This document shows, piece after piece, positions 1-12,440 of a stretch of DNA of 64,000 nt. The stretch is from assembly GCA_024529925.1 (NCBI GenBank), contig JAFEUB010000900.1, positions 185,672 through 249,671 of the forward strand, given 5' to 3'. Every line of letters starts with the position of its first letter. Position 1 is the stretch's first letter. This DNA comes from Ophthalmolycus amberensis. Its lineage: Eukaryota > Chordata > Actinopteri > Perciformes > Zoarcidae. Both the position numbers and the translations under genes were made by a program. The notes below the pieces were generated by a model. That model saw only the letters and a program-made list of their open reading frames with translations, ran no database searches and was not told the origin of the DNA.

Positions 1-1100
1 GTCTGCGGAAATGAGGGGGAATGAAACATCACGGCGGATCAGCGGCGAACCAAAGTTCAAGTCTGTGGAGAGCGGTCGGGTTTGGGTCACGGCGACCGTA
101 GTTCAGCGAGGTGGAACGACGACTGCCTGACCGCTCTGTGCTCCTGTCGTCTATGGTGGCCCGGGCTGATAGCATAGTTTAAGGACTCGGTGCAGTGACA
201 CGTGTGTCCGAGTGGGTCAAAAGATTGAAGTCAAAGATATGACTGCTCCCACACGTGCGTGCACTTGTGCGCAGACATTGCGAAGTATAGAGATAATATG
301 GAAATATCATGAGTTCACAGTACATAAGCATCGGTGAACTATGTTCCGCTTCTCCTATTATCCATGTCAGCGTGATGAGTCAAAGGTTAACCACTCCTAA
401 TGAGTGGACATCATGTTAATTAGCCGATCTATTAGCATCCTGTCAGATTAGGCTCAGCCGACACGATGCGCGGTCAGAGGGCGAGAGGCTGAGAAAGTCG
501 GAGAGTGGTTTTAGCCCTTGGAGAACTTTGTATTCCTAATGACTCCACACTGTTGGCAAATGTCTTCAAACTGGGAGTGATGTTATAGGTAATGGCCAGG
601 AACTAAAGACATCTAAAGAATGTAGTGCCACACACTGAAGAGGCACTTAAAGGTTTGATTGTACCTGCAGTTCGTTTTTATTCAGCTTCAACCAGAGGAA
701 AAAGCAGTCGGTTGTGTTTTGTATCTGCTTTGTTTGAGTGCACAGTGGTTGATTACAAGATAATGAGTGCTTTTATAGAAAAGTAAATGTTCACCAGCAG
801 ATAGCTCATTGGACTGACTTTTGGTAGTCCCTGTCACTAAGCTTTATGGATTCATCCATTTACCCATCCATTAGTAGTGTAAGGAAAGTAGCCCCAATGC
901 CCTTTTCTTCAGCTCCTCCCTCCAGCTCCTTCTGTGGGATCTCAAGGCGACCCCAAACCACATGGGATATATTATCCCTTCAGCCTGTTCTTCAGCCTGT
1001 TCTCCTCCCAGTTGGACACACTGTGCGTCAACTGGCTTTTTTCAATGCAAATGAGCCCCTTCAATTTGTCACCCTGCGAAACTAATTGCTGCTGCTTTTC
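1..1100. other. Unique sequence, nothing recognised
   Basis: I see no gene or known repeat here. The only local structure is a short direct duplication near 979-1003, where ttcagcctgttc occurs twice in tandem. The open frames over 846-1122 overlap each other and have no recognisable domain. Confidence 0.6.
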
Positions 1101-1104
1101 TTTA

Positions 1105-1500
1105 AAATATCAACTGAAATAACCCAGAACCAAGTAGTATCCAAACTTCTCCGGTCAAACGATACCTGCATTCAACCTCAGTTTGTACCCAGAGATAAAA
1201 AAGACGAACATTCTTTGATTTAACGTTTGATAGAGCCACGACCACAACAGCTACACCCCATACAGTATGTGCTGAGGCGATAGCATGCGGAACTGCCAAT
1301 TCTGAGATGCCACCAAAACAACGGCTATATGCCCGTGGCATCTGATAAAAACCAGCGGTGGTGGCATGTTACGCAACTGCTTCCATTTACATGATGAGTA
1401 TCGAATGAAGTACAAAAAAAGGTTTCGAATGAAGAACTCTGTTGGTATCAGAATCCTTTTAAGGGAATCTTCATTTTTTTAACGATTCCCAGCACTATTC
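1105..1500. repeat. Possible decayed dispersed repeat
   Basis: The texture resembles the end of a DNA-transposon-derived teleost repeat: runs such as ggtttcgaatgaagaactc and a terminal segment ending near aacgattcccag. No inverted repeat or target duplication can be paired within the window. The call rests on general resemblance recalled from fish genomes and could be wrong. Confidence 0.25.
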
Positions 1501-1574
1501 CTGGTCAAAGGCAAGGGTTGGAAGGTCAATCAACCTGCAAATGGAGTTTCACCTTCATGCTTGACCCCTCACCA

Positions 1575-1850
1575 AACAGGCATTACTACCAATACTGCCT
1601 GTTGACCTTCAAGATACTGCTTTATTTGGGGGAGCAACTCACCCCCAAAGAAAAAGAGCAATCCATCTGCTGCAATTTTGGCTGCAAACTGCCGCGACTC
1701 AAAGCCACAGATCGATGAGGCCACCAGAGCTACATCATCTGCAATCCTGACGTTACCCAACTGTCCAGCCCTCGGCTGCACCGAGAGACTCTGTCCAGGA
1801 GAAATCACAAACAGATGAAGTAACAACGAGCAGCATTGGTGGAGTCCAAC
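1575..1850 (-). pseudogene. Decayed LINE reverse-transcriptase fragment
   Basis: Read on the minus strand, an open stretch contains RIADDVALVASS, matching the catalytic (F/Y)ADD block of non-LTR retrotransposon reverse transcriptase. It is followed by QFAAKIAADG and GELLPQIKQYL, which correspond to the downstream blocks (RFAAECEAAG and GESLLPQVKEFKYL) in a common fish LINE family. The residue before ADD is Ile instead of Phe/Tyr, and short deletions separate the blocks, so it is inactive. The minus-strand open frame of 1569-2033 runs through it but its upstream half has no reverse-transcriptase similarity I can see. The clade is not resolved. What is seen: the blocks in order. What is inferred: a 5'- and 3'-truncated relic. 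Confidence 0.72.
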
Positions 1851-3264
1851 CCCCACTGTGAACAGGCTTTTAGCAAGCACTAAGCGCTCGCCTGTATTGC
1901 CGTTGAGAGCAGTTAAGAGCACAAGGAAGAAATAGCAGAATATTATAAGTGATCGAGACTTCAATTGGCCCTCACTTAATTGTCTTGTTCCAGGCCTTTC
2001 AGACATGAGGAATTGCTGGCTCGGAAATGTCAAAATTAATCTTTTACCCGTGAAAGCCTGGTGTTTTGTGGGCTATATGTAAGACAGTGGACGTACAGTT
2101 TGTCCAGCACAAACTATAAAAGTTTGAATTGCATTCTCGCTCTTGACAAAGTGCACCACAGCACAGCACACATAGAAGAGGACTGAGACCTGCACCGTCA
2201 GACCTTTCAGTGCTGTTGTTTATTTGCTTTGAATAACCCATGCTGCACAAACAAACTGCACTAAAGGAGCAAATGGTCCATACCAGAGGCCGAAAAAACT
2301 CCACAAACATGTCTGATGTGAAGGTAACACACAACTCTTCCAGTGTGTGAACATAAGATATTATTGAAGTTTTGAACGTGAAAATGTAATTGCAACAGAA
2401 ACTTATTTTTACCATATGCAGGAGTTAATTCTGAACTGACTGTTATTTTCAGATTGTTCCAAGAATTAAAATTTGGTTCAACTCAGTCACATTACAATTT
2501 CCCCCCAGATAGACACACCTTGTGTATTTCTGATTCCTCATCTACAAGCAGAATAAACTCCTCACCTTATAAACCGTTGCAATTTCCATCTTCATGATTG
2601 TCTCTGCTGCCGGATTGTTTAAATCCATTTCACAGCTCAGCCATGTACTGTATATTTTATTGTGTTATCGAATGCAGTGACTTCATGATTATATCCGGAG
2701 TGTGTAGTGCCCAGGGCCCCCACTTATCCAGGATGCTCCGCTAGAATGAATATGGTGCTTGATATTACCAGGGTTCAGTGCTCTGCTTCAGGTGTACTTT
2801 ACTCACCGTCGCTGCCTCTCTCATTGCCTTGGTCACCTTTCTGGATGGGTAACAGTCGCAACTGTGTCCTCTCCACTGAGAAAAAGAATCCCTACGCATC
2901 ATCTGGCATAAACAAAAACATCCTGAAACACAAAGCGCTACAATATCGCAAACGTGTTGCTTTTCGGAGAATAAAAAGAAAGAAGTCGGTGGGAGGAAAT
3001 AGATGTGGGTGAAAGTGAAGGTGTGGTTGTCATCCATGTGAATGGATTACCCCTTCAATCTCTGTGACCTTCAGTGTCACCCTGTCGGCCGGTGGCAAGT
3101 CAAGCTCGGGTGACCTTTGGATTTTTACACAGGAGTCCTGGCCCACCGACGTAACTCTTATCTTTCTCTGGGGCTGATAATGCCTTTCCTCCCCACACTC
3201 ATCTTGATGTGGAAAAGTCAGCTTTCCTCATATCGCTAGATGCAGTAAGAACGATTATGACTTG
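1851..3264. other. Unique sequence, nothing recognised
   Basis: Ordinary AT-rich sequence with overlapping, unrecognisable short frames on both strands. No repeat family, RNA gene or paired splice signals stood out. Confidence 0.55.
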
Positions 3265-3267
3265 GCA

Positions 3268-3285
3268 GGTGTGTGTGTGTCCGTG

Positions 3286-3330
<45 letters not shown>
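3268..3330. repeat. (TG)n microsatellite
   Basis: Runs of TG interrupted once by ccgtgtaca near 3281-3289, followed by about 20 uninterrupted TG units up to 3330. It creates a spurious valine/cysteine-rich frame. Confidence 0.97.
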
Positions 3331-3332
<2 letters not shown>

Positions 3333-5210
3333 GAGCGGTAACCTGTGTGACTGTGAAAGAAGGAGAGAAAGAACATGAAATTGCCGGAGTAGAATAGTGG
3401 CCCCTGATTCTTTTTCAAAGCTTTTACATTTGAATCAAAGTGAAATAATGACTTCGCCTACTCTGGAGGCAGGTTTAAAAAGATCAAAACACAGCAATGA
3501 CATTTGGAAAGCTGTGCTACTATTGTTCCCGATCAATAACCGAGCTACAGAATTTGCTTTAATCGATGATCGGGAAATCATTTGCTTCTCATCGCTATGG
3601 TTTAAAGTAGCTATACAGCTAAACGGCAATTTTGAATCAAATGGCAAGAAGCTTCTAATCACGTCACACGACTAGAGCAAAGTCACGTCCTGTTGTAGCG
3701 TCTTCAGCACAAAGTATCGAATTCCTGCACGATTTTCAGCACGGAGCAACTTTTCAGTCATAAACCTCCATCGGGCATTCACATGATGAAACAATCACAG
3801 CATCAGTGGCGCCAATGGCTGCAATAGTTTGTCGAAAAAAGGAGTCAAATCCTGAAGACACAAAAGTACATCAATAATCAAAATACATCCCTCAAATGAG
3901 ACAAACTACCAATATTAAAAAGTAGCAGCGTCTCTTAGTTTGAAAATATTACTTTGAAGCTTTGCTAGCACAAAAGAATCTTTGTACAGGGATACTACGA
4001 CTTATTTTTAAGTATAAATCCTCCTCAGGCTTGAGTTAATGTACAACCATGACAACCATTTGTAATGCCACAGTTAGATCACAGCCTTTGTAAGGTTTGA
4101 TTATAGGTTAGAGGCGTCCTGGTTCTGTGTTTACAGCCGCCTTTAAACACGGGACAACTGATGATGCTTGTTTCTACCACATAACACTGTAACTGCTGTA
4201 TCTTATGACAGTAAATGACATGCTGTTCTCGATGTGATCTTCTTTCGAAGGCTTTTCTTCACATGCTGCGCTGCAGAGTGAGAGCCAGGAACAGGCAGCT
4301 ACTGTACCATTTACAGCTACAGTAGCTGACAATAACTCTCCCTTTATGTGTCACATGATCAGTCTCTCATCAGCGGGTATACAGGACAAAACGGGCAGAA
4401 CTACATTTAACAATCGCAGCTCGACCGCTTCCTCCTCCTGCACTGCGTCCGAACGACCTGTTGGATTTCAGCTAAAAAGAACGTCTGCTCAGCTGTTTTG
4501 ACGAGGAAGTGCCAAGCAGTTGAAAATAACTTATGGGTGTTTGGAGTCCTTTAGTTCAGGTGTCCTCTATCAACTAGGGCCTACACTATGACGTCACCAA
4601 TAGGAACATTGCCTCATCTGCTTTAATATGTGAAAATAATATGTCATAGAAATGTGTCATTGATGTAAGAACATGTTTCTAAATTTGCTCGAAGTCCAGA
4701 ACAGAACTACTAAAAGTGATAAAACGAAGGCCTTACAACTTCTCGTTATCCACTTTTGGTTGGGCAGACCAGTGTTTGAGCTTTCATATTTGTCAAAATT
4801 AATATTTACACACTAAGCAAAGTGTATGTACATCCTATCTGTTGCAGTTTTGGAGGCGTAACAAACAGTATTCACAATTAACCCAAAACGCTGCATGTCT
4901 CAACAATCTCAATAATAGAAAACATCCCTGGAGTCACCAGACGCCCTGCTTTCATCGGGCAAATTAGCAGCAACATCATTTTCCTTCTGCTACCTGACAC
5001 ACATTACTGTTATCTTTGTTTGGTGCGGGGTGTAGAAATACACATTTCACAATAAAAACCAACGATATATTCTTCTTCTTATCTGATGACTGTCTCTAGC
5101 TTTAAAAGTGACTGAAAGTAGTTTTCTTGCCTCACGGTTCCTCTGTTCTCTTTCGCTCTTTGAAGACACAAACAGATAACTGACATGACCTTTTTCCTTT
5201 ACACACATAA

Positions 5211-5211
<1 letters not shown>
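3331..5211. other. Unique sequence, nothing recognised apart from one CRE motif
   Basis: No coding or repeat signature. The only notable element is a CRE palindrome next to a CCAAT box at 4589-4601, listed separately. Confidence 0.55.
4589..4601. promoter_or_regulatory. CRE palindrome abutting a CCAAT box
   Basis: TGACGTCA (4589-4596) is a perfect cAMP-response element and is followed directly by CCAAT (4597-4601). This pairing is typical of promoters, but no transcript start, CpG island or exon is visible nearby, so it may be chance or part of an unrecognised repeat. Confidence 0.25.

Positions 5212-5255
<44 letters not shown>
5212..5255. repeat. (CA)n microsatellite
   Basis: About 22 uninterrupted AC units with an imperfect acacacataaatacac lead-in from 5201. 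The reverse frame is a cysteine/valine artefact. Confidence 0.97.
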
Positions 5256-5256
<1 letters not shown>

Positions 5257-7603
5257 CTTTACTCTTTCACTTTTCAGAGTTTGATCGATTTTATAAGACC
5301 CACTTTTTTAGTCTCAACTTCACAGATGATTGTATCAACAGAACAATGAAAATGTTTAATTTCCTTTGCTTTCCCCCGCTGGTTCGTGATTACTTCAAGG
5401 GAAGGACGTGTGCATCTTCACAAGGCTTTGGCATTGATCACTCAATCAAGTTCTCCTTTTGGACTTTCAAAAGCTTTCCACTATTATGTTTTTGTTTCTT
5501 TTGGCAATGAGAGCAAAATGAAATGTGGAATGAATCAAATTCTCTCAGCCTCACATATTTATTCTATTTAATCTTCATAGCTTTAATGCAACATCGTTAA
5601 AACCAGATAAGGTCAGTAAGCGTATTTCTTCACGAATAGTTTGCAGTGTTAAGATTTATTTGGCCCTGCACCACCTTTGCCTTCAGAAAGTTACCACAAG
5701 TAAAAAGGTATTTATCATAATCAAGCATGGTTAAGTTGAATATGATTTATTATAACTCTTCTGTTCATTTAAACGGTATCTAGGTAGAGTTCAGTAATAT
5801 TGTGTTATTGAATCTCTTTATCTTCAGAGTCAAATATGTTCATCTTCAATCCAGACTTCAGTCAGACGATTGATTTCTGTTTGTGATGCTCAGAAAAATG
5901 GTTCTTTTGTTAGAGATGAAACTAAACGAGCGTGGAGTGCATTTCTCTCCAGCACAGTGGATCTTTCTACAGGGGATTTCAGCATGTTGTACTGGTGAGA
6001 TTTGTTTAATCATACATTTGTTTTTGAAAAGCCTTAAACAGTAAAAAGAAAGGGGAAAAGCATACGGGGCTAGGGAGAGTTCTGTGAGTTGTATACACCA
6101 TTTCCCCACAGCTGTAAAACCCCATGCAGCACTCTCAACATTGATTTACAACAGCCATCAATCAGCCCTCCCCAAGTTGGAGAAACTTTCACTCACGGCT
6201 GACATGAAATGGTATTATTGCGGTAGTCCTGGGCTGCCTCTGGGACCTGGATGCGGCAGTGCTTGTGGCCTCATCCTCCTTCCACCTCCACCCGGAGTCA
6301 CCCTCCCTAAACGGGAAAGGCAACAGGACGGGGATAAAACACTGCACCAGGGGAGCTGCTTCTCAGGCCATCCATCTCACTCAGGAGCCTCCATACTGAC
6401 CCATGGATGTGCCTGATTGAATTCCTCCTGGTCCTAACAGATCTGCTGGTGTTAGCTAGCTCGCTAGCAACAGTGAAGGCATTATTTAAGTATGAAAACT
6501 GATTCTTCTATTATTTTGCCCTTTGAATTAGTACGTAACTCACAACTAAGCTTAACCTCTTCTGTTCTCTCTGTTTTTAGCAGAACTTCATTTTGAAGAA
6601 GCAGAAACTTTGATGGCTCCTCATTCAACCTTCTGCGTACCCCCACTGCTTTGTGTCCACATACATGCGTGCTGTTATGCATTTGACAGCTTCCGCCCGC
6701 CCACGTGATTTATCCTGCAGTAAAACACTTGTTATGCAAAGCACTTATTAAAGCGTCAGCGGGGAGGATCGATAAACCATCCTTTACCACAACAGCTTAA
6801 GAAAACCCGGTCACGGAGAGACAGCGTGCAGTGGTTTGTCGTGATGAACGGCATCGCCGGGTCAAAATTAATTTACTGATGTGAATGTGAGAAACGCCAT
6901 GCCAATAAAATGGCAGGGAGAAACTATTATGAATCAGCTTGCCTGGCTGTTTGCAACCATAAATACTAAAAACATCATCAGAGGCTTAGAAAGGAAACAT
7001 CAATTATAACGATTATTGGCAATGGAGATCTATGGGACTGTGAAGGTACAAGCAAAAGAGCTCATGGGACTCTAATGACTGCTAGCACGGAGTATTTGTG
7101 AATGATGTTTGTGAGCCGAGTGCATAATTGTCTGTGTATGTGTTTACAGGGAGAGTGAAGAGAGTGATTGAGAGAGAGAGAGATCACCCTGATATGCACT
7201 CCAAACACAATCGTTCATGAGTAACACTGACTAAGCACATCCCGATGTTGCAGCGTCGTCACATGATGGATCTAACCTGAGTGAGACCTGTGGAGCACTC
7301 ATCTGGCTCACTGGCCACATTAGGTGTGTTAGTAAATGACGGTGTACTCCTTAACTGGGCTTGAAACGTTGACATGCATCACGTCCCGTGAGTGAAGAAG
7401 CTGTTTACAGCGGGGTTAAGGTGCCGGGAAACAACAACGCGTGGGCCATCGGCACGCTTGTCAGCTGAGAAAAATCAGCCACAGGGGAACTTTTCATGGT
7501 CGGCAGCTGCCAGATATATTTCTCTATGTTTCTGTCGTGTTTATGAATATCTTCTGACAAGTGCAAAATGGATACAAAGCCAATTGCTGTTTAAAGCCTC
7601 TTT
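5256..7603. other. Unique sequence, nothing recognised
   Basis: No gene found. A short GA run lies at about 7167-7185. The segment 6225-6420 is locally GC-rich with an open frame but has no recognisable protein. The stretch 6790-7110 is AT-rich and motif-dense in the manner of non-coding conserved DNA, without further support. Confidence 0.5.
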
Positions 7604-8035
7604 GGTCTGGTTTCCTCCAGTATCCTTCTCCTCACTCACAAAGCCCTCCACAATCAGGACCCCTCCTGCCTCACCGACCTGCTTCACCACCACACTCCAT
7701 CCCGCCGGCTCCGCTCCTCTGATGCCAACCTCCTGTCCCTTCCACTCAGGACCAAGCACCGGACATGGGGTGACAGAGCCTTCTCCATAGCTGCCCCCTC
7801 CCTCTGGAACTCTCTCCCCAAACACATCTGAGACTGCACTGACCTTTCCCTATTCAAATCACAAGTCAAAACCCACCTGTTCAAAACTGCTTTTCATGTC
7901 TGACTATTATTGTGTATTTTATGTTTTTAGTGAATTGCTTTTATATATGATGATTTTAATGTAAAGTGTCTGAGTATTTTGAAAAGCGCTATATAAATAA
8001 AATGTATTATTATTATTTATTAGTATAGTAATATT
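7604..8035 (+). mobile_element. L2-like LINE 3' end (5'-truncated)
   Basis: In the frame starting at 7640 the sequence reads KALHNQDPSCLTDLL, then PSRRLRS, then RTKHRTWGDRAFS, APSLWNSLP and FKSQVKTHLFKTAF, ending at a stop at 7901-7903. This is the conserved carboxy-terminal tail of L2-type ORF2 proteins in fish. One in-frame stop (TGA, 7829-7831) stands where these proteins usually have Arg, consistent with a single CGA to TGA change. The 3' UTR ends with gaaaagcgctatataaata and a TTA-rich tail, the usual L2 terminus. The reverse transcriptase and endonuclease are absent, as expected from 5' truncation at insertion. Confidence 0.88.
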
Positions 8036-10547
8036 ATTACTATATTATAGAATAGTAATAAAATAAAAGCTATACTACAATGTCAAAATACACCTACTGA
8101 GATGTTAAGTAGTAAAAGTTGTTCAAAAATAGTATTATTATGAAGAATTGTTCCTTTAATTATGGTATGTTAAAGATGACGTCTATCCTCATAACCATTG
8201 GGCAGTTTAATCTATAATAAATATCATATCATAACAAAAGCTGTCAAAATAGGTAAAAAGCAGGATATTCATCTGCACCGCTGCGCTGTATGGCTCCTGT
8301 TTGATAAACTACTAATAAATGTATCAGTAATTCGGCCGAATGAGCTGCTGATAATAATATAAAGTCTTGATATTGATTCTTTTCTGCATATTTTGGATTG
8401 ATGCTGCCTAATTAGCGCTTGCAACTGTATATGTGTTTTCTGATAAAAAAAAAAAAGATGCAACAGCATGAAAGGAAAAGAACATGATTCATGCTGCCAG
8501 AGACCTTTGCATATGCAATGGAGCCAATTTTGGCAACCGGCGACTGTCAAATCAGAATCGATTTGTGAAAACGGGAGCGAGTGATGCATTAAAAAGATAA
8601 TTTTCCAATCGTTTTATCACAAGCACATTAACTTCCGTATCACTAGCGGCATCAGATTGATTCAGCACATGTAAATATGAGACACGGCATGTTTAATCTT
8701 CTACCTGTCAGGCTGCAATAAAGTTGACTTTTAATAAGGCTCCAGCGTTATCAATCATCCTCCTTTAGTTGAAGTGAATTACTGTAAAAGCTCTGCCATT
8801 TGGAATCCAAGGAATTTGTGTGCCTTTGATAAGAATACTTAGTAAAATGTAGGCGATTGAATCCTTTCACTAAAGAAAAAGCTACTCCTCTTATTTGACC
8901 CCTTTCATAAATGGGTCTGCATAAAGGTCATTCTGACATTTACTTCAGTGTGCATGAATGCATAACGTTTAATGCTATTCATTGAGATTGTTCTAGAATC
9001 ACTTGTCAATCTTTTTCTATAAATGTAAGCGTACACTCTGTCTCTTGGAAACAGTGAGTTTAGTGCAGTGGGCTGCAGCTCACCTCAGATGATTGATTTA
9101 TGTTTTTAAGACAAAAATATTCCCATCTAACATACCGTACATTTAATTAAAGGTCCATTTTCTAGGTCTGATCCAAATGGATTCCTCTCCGGTATTTATG
9201 GCTTAGAACAGGTGAAAAAAAAAAGTTAATTTGTTGTCACGTGTTTGTTGTTGTAATACTCATTTTGGCCACAAGAGACTGAAGTGCACCACTACCCCAT
9301 GTTAAAGCATTCATGTTTTCTTCCAGGTGAGTTTTAATTTCTCCATGCACTCTGAAGGCACGGAACAAGTTATAAAACATGCTGTCATGTATTTTAATCA
9401 GCGCTAATCTGTCATTCGGTAAAAAACTAATAATTTTAGTCATATTTAGAACATGGGGTAGTGGTGAACAACAACTAACACTTGACAAAATGATTTATGA
9501 ATCATAATCACCTTTTTCCCCACTTCTTCTTAACACTGGAGAGAAAACAGTGTAGATCCCATTTTTCACTGAGCTTCCGTACAGAAGTGATTCAGAATAT
9601 GTTTTCATTTAGTAAGTCCCCTCAAACCAGCAGCTCCTTTTATTTTCTTGTGTCAATTGTGTTGTTGCACAGACCCTCAGCTGTCTCCACAGGAGAAAAA
9701 CAAAAGTGCCAAGCGTTGACAAATGCTCCTCCAAGTGAGGGTCACCCCATCCAACAATGAACAGGACCACAGCCACAAAGCACTTCCTGCTGCCCATTTG
9801 CAGGACCCTCAATTCCATTAGCTTTTCCTCACCTTCAACATACTCACTTGAGAAGTTTATTTATATATTTAACTATTTACCCGCATGTGCTCCAAAAGGT
9901 TGGCGAAACAGCAAGCCGTCTGCCATTTCTGTGGCAATAATGATATGGAAATGGTATTCACAGGCCACTGTGTTGCTCCGGAGCAGCCGGTATGGAATTG
10001 ACAACAGTGAAGTGACTGGCAGCAGTGGGAATAGATTGTCCTCAATGATTTGCTTTTCCCTTCCAAGCCCGGCATGTCACCAGCCTGGCTTGGCCTTATC
10101 TACGTGTGGTTAGCCTTCGGTACCAGCCGCTCGGAGCGTGCGCCCCTCACACGCAAGCCTCGACAGAAATCAGTCAATCTGAACAGGGAGATGTCATTTT
10201 CTGATCTGCTTCGCTTTATAAGCGCTGCCGTTTCATCAGGCTCTGGTTTTTAGGGGCCTTGCACTGGACTAAACAATTTCTCTTTTCTTTGTGCTGTTTC
10301 AACGAAGATGAAAACTGTAAATCATGATTATAATTCACGAATAAGCAGATTTAAAACGACTCGTCACTGCTCATTTACTGCACCTTTAGACCGTGTTTTC
10401 ATTGGTCGATGGCGCTTTCTGCTGCCTCGAGATCGTAATGCGCCAACAATGCAAAGCTAGCGATGACCTTTCCCAGTTGACTTATCTGCACATTTGTCAT
10501 GAGTAACCAAGTAAGAAAATATCTGGTTCGTTGATATAAACTCTGAA
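8036..10547. other. Unique sequence with one motif-dense block
   Basis: No gene or repeat family recognised. 8280-8770 is a candidate non-coding conserved block (listed separately). The frames at 9237-10253 overlap on both strands and match nothing I know. Confidence 0.5.
8280..8770. promoter_or_regulatory. Candidate conserved non-coding block
   Basis: Non-repetitive, AT-rich, with many homeodomain-type ATTA/TAAT cores. The palindrome TTGCATATGCAA at 8507-8518 consists of two back-to-back octamer-like half sites, as bound by POU dimers (C/EBP is an alternative). Function is inferred from motif content alone. Confidence 0.22.
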
Positions 10548-10582
10548 GAACTGTGAACATAAACACTTTATGTTCACAGTTC
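10548..10582. repeat. Perfect 16-bp inverted repeat with 3-nt spacer
   Basis: gaactgtgaacataaa and tttatgttcacagttc are exact reverse complements separated by cac. It can form a strong hairpin or cruciform. It lies just upstream of an LTR-like segment. Confidence 0.9.
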
Positions 10583-10584
10583 AC

Positions 10585-10915
10585 AGTCACTTCCTGCCCC
10601 TGTCCGCCCTTAATTGAAACCTGCTGTGTCTAATCACCTGCACCTTCTCTGTGTATCTAAACCCTGTGTGTCCCTTCGCTCAGTGTTCGTCCGTCTTTGG
10701 TGTAACCTGGTCCGTCTTTCGTCTGCCTGCCATTTCCTCCCGGTACGTTTAGTGTCTGTTCCCTGTTTCTTTGGATGTTTTATTTTCATGGACTTGTGAT
10801 TCACACGTTTTTGTGTTGAATACTTTTTTGTTACAATTAAACCAACAATTATCCAACCCTCCGTTTCCCGAGTCTCCCTACATTTGGGTCCAGCCCTTTC
10901 TTTTCTGCAAAAACC
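10585..10915 (+). mobile_element. LTR-like retrotransposon segment
   Basis: The pyrimidine-rich texture (cctgtccgcccttaattg, then ctgtgtatctaaaccctg, repeated cgtctttcgtctgcctgcc), a possible polyadenylation region (acaattaaaccaacaa) and a terminal tacatttgggtccagccc match the plan of teleost Ty3/gypsy long terminal repeats. The boundaries TG...CA and a target duplication were not established, and no internal coding sequence is present, so this would be a solo or partial LTR. Confidence 0.45.
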
Positions 10916-11500
10916 TTACAGGCTAGGCTTCTTTGTTAGTGGGTAATTACAAAATCGGCAAGGAGTCAAATAATGATACCCTTTACAGTATGTAGCATTG
11001 TTGCAAATAGAGCACACGTCACTAAAACCATTTGGAAAAAGCTTATAATACAATCATTTCTATAACTTTAACGACAGCCGGAGCCGGGAGGCTGACTTTC
11101 AGAAAATATTAACTATGAAAGCCCACGTCAGAAACGGAACACTTCAACACGTCCTACTGTGCAGGTGATTGGTTGCAGGCTTTCTGTTACTTTTCTTTCC
11201 TAAATTGCGAAAATAACAAAAGTTAACAGTCGACAAAGTTTTGCATGTAGTGTACGTTATCCCAGCAAGTCTGAACTGTAACGGTACAGAATGTAATTTA
11301 AACTTTAACGTAGGGAAATGAAGACGCTGTAGACATCTTAACGCTGATTGGACAAGACTCGACACGTCAGAGATGTTCTATTGAGAAGATCACGACATCA
11401 CCTTTTCTCCTCGTCTCACTCCAATCTGAGAAACGCTGGCTGGCCAGTTGACCCCCCCCCAAAACAATCTCTACGGATCTACATGATTCACATGGATGAT
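10916..11500 (+). repeat. Dispersed repeat, copy 1
   Basis: Closely similar to 26395-26915 in the same orientation. Both begin with ggct(a/g)ggcttctttgtt, contain aaaat...atgatacccttta, and share long near-identical stretches: agttaacagtcgacaaag, cttttctcctcgtctcactc and ctctacggatctacatgatt. Copy 1 retains a segment before agccggag that copy 2 lacks. The minus-strand frame (11144-11365, MSSLVQSALRCLQRLHF) recurs in copy 2 with changes. The initial ggctaggc is the edge of a Tc1 sequence that is longer in copy 2. The family name is unknown to me. Confidence 0.85.
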
Positions 11501-12180
11501 TCATGTGGGTAACACTTTTCAACGCTACATGGGAAACATATTGCGATAAACTTACCAGATTGATAAAGAGTCTGGATCTTCATTGAGGTAGATGACAGGC
11601 TTCTCAGATGCACTCCCTTTTGGTGTTGATGTCATCACACTAAAGGTACCGGATAAAAGCACAATAAAAGCAGGCCATTTACTATTCATCAAGTGTGTTT
11701 AAAAAAGCAGATATGGACAAGAAAATATTACAATAACCACCCCAATACAGTGAAAATAATCTTTTATGCATATGTACTAACCAAATCATTGATCGTCAGG
11801 ACATGCTTGATCTTTTCTCCTTCCCTCCTCCTCCCTGTATCAGGGAGTCTGAGAAGAGGTCCAGCTGTGACATGAGCTTTGATTGAAATGGCTTGGTGGT
11901 GATCCGCAGCAACTCTGCATTGACCTGAATAATATTTCTAACAAACAAAATACAGCCGTTTGCTACTTGTTTATTATAATTACTGTCACATTATGTGGGA
12001 TTATTAGATTAAAATTGCGATTGTGAAGCCATCAATCATCAAAATGGTAAACGCATAGAAACATTCACATTTACTTACTTAACTCTGCTGGAACAGGGAA
12101 GGGGCCTCTGCTCCACAATCTCTGGTAACACTCTCAATAAAAACACTTGAACTAGGTTTTGTCTCATGTGTGTCTTATCT
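11501..12180. other. Unique sequence, nothing recognised
   Basis: AT-rich sequence without recognisable coding or repeat content. Confidence 0.55.
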
Positions 12181-12440
12181 GGGGATCAAATAAAAAAAAG
12201 TTTTTTGACCTGATTAATTAATTTCCAATTAATTAAACTATATTGAGTTGGACTAACATAAATCAATTTCATTTCATTAATGGTATTTTTGTATTTTGGC
12301 TGTATTTGATAAAATTGAGTCGGACTAACTCAATTTAATTATATTGCATGGATGTTCTTAGTTTAAGTTAGGTTTACATATATTTATTGGGTGGATTTAT
12401 TGAGTTCATCCAATGAATTATTCTTTTGAGTACTTAAAAA
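12181..12440. repeat. AT-rich dispersed repeat (unclassified)
   Basis: Contains repeated gagtyggactaac motifs (near 12246 and 12318) and a characteristic segment ttattgagttcatccaatga. I recall related sequence in many teleost genomes as a short non-autonomous repeat, but no terminal repeats can be fixed here. Confidence 0.4.

Noticed and set aside
1569..2033. 154-codon minus-strand frame as a host gene
   Set aside because: Its downstream part is a LINE reverse-transcriptase relic and the rest is unrecognisable.
7392..7790. 132-codon frame as a novel gene
   Set aside because: The second half is an off-frame reading of the L2-like LINE tail, whose true frame starts at 7640.
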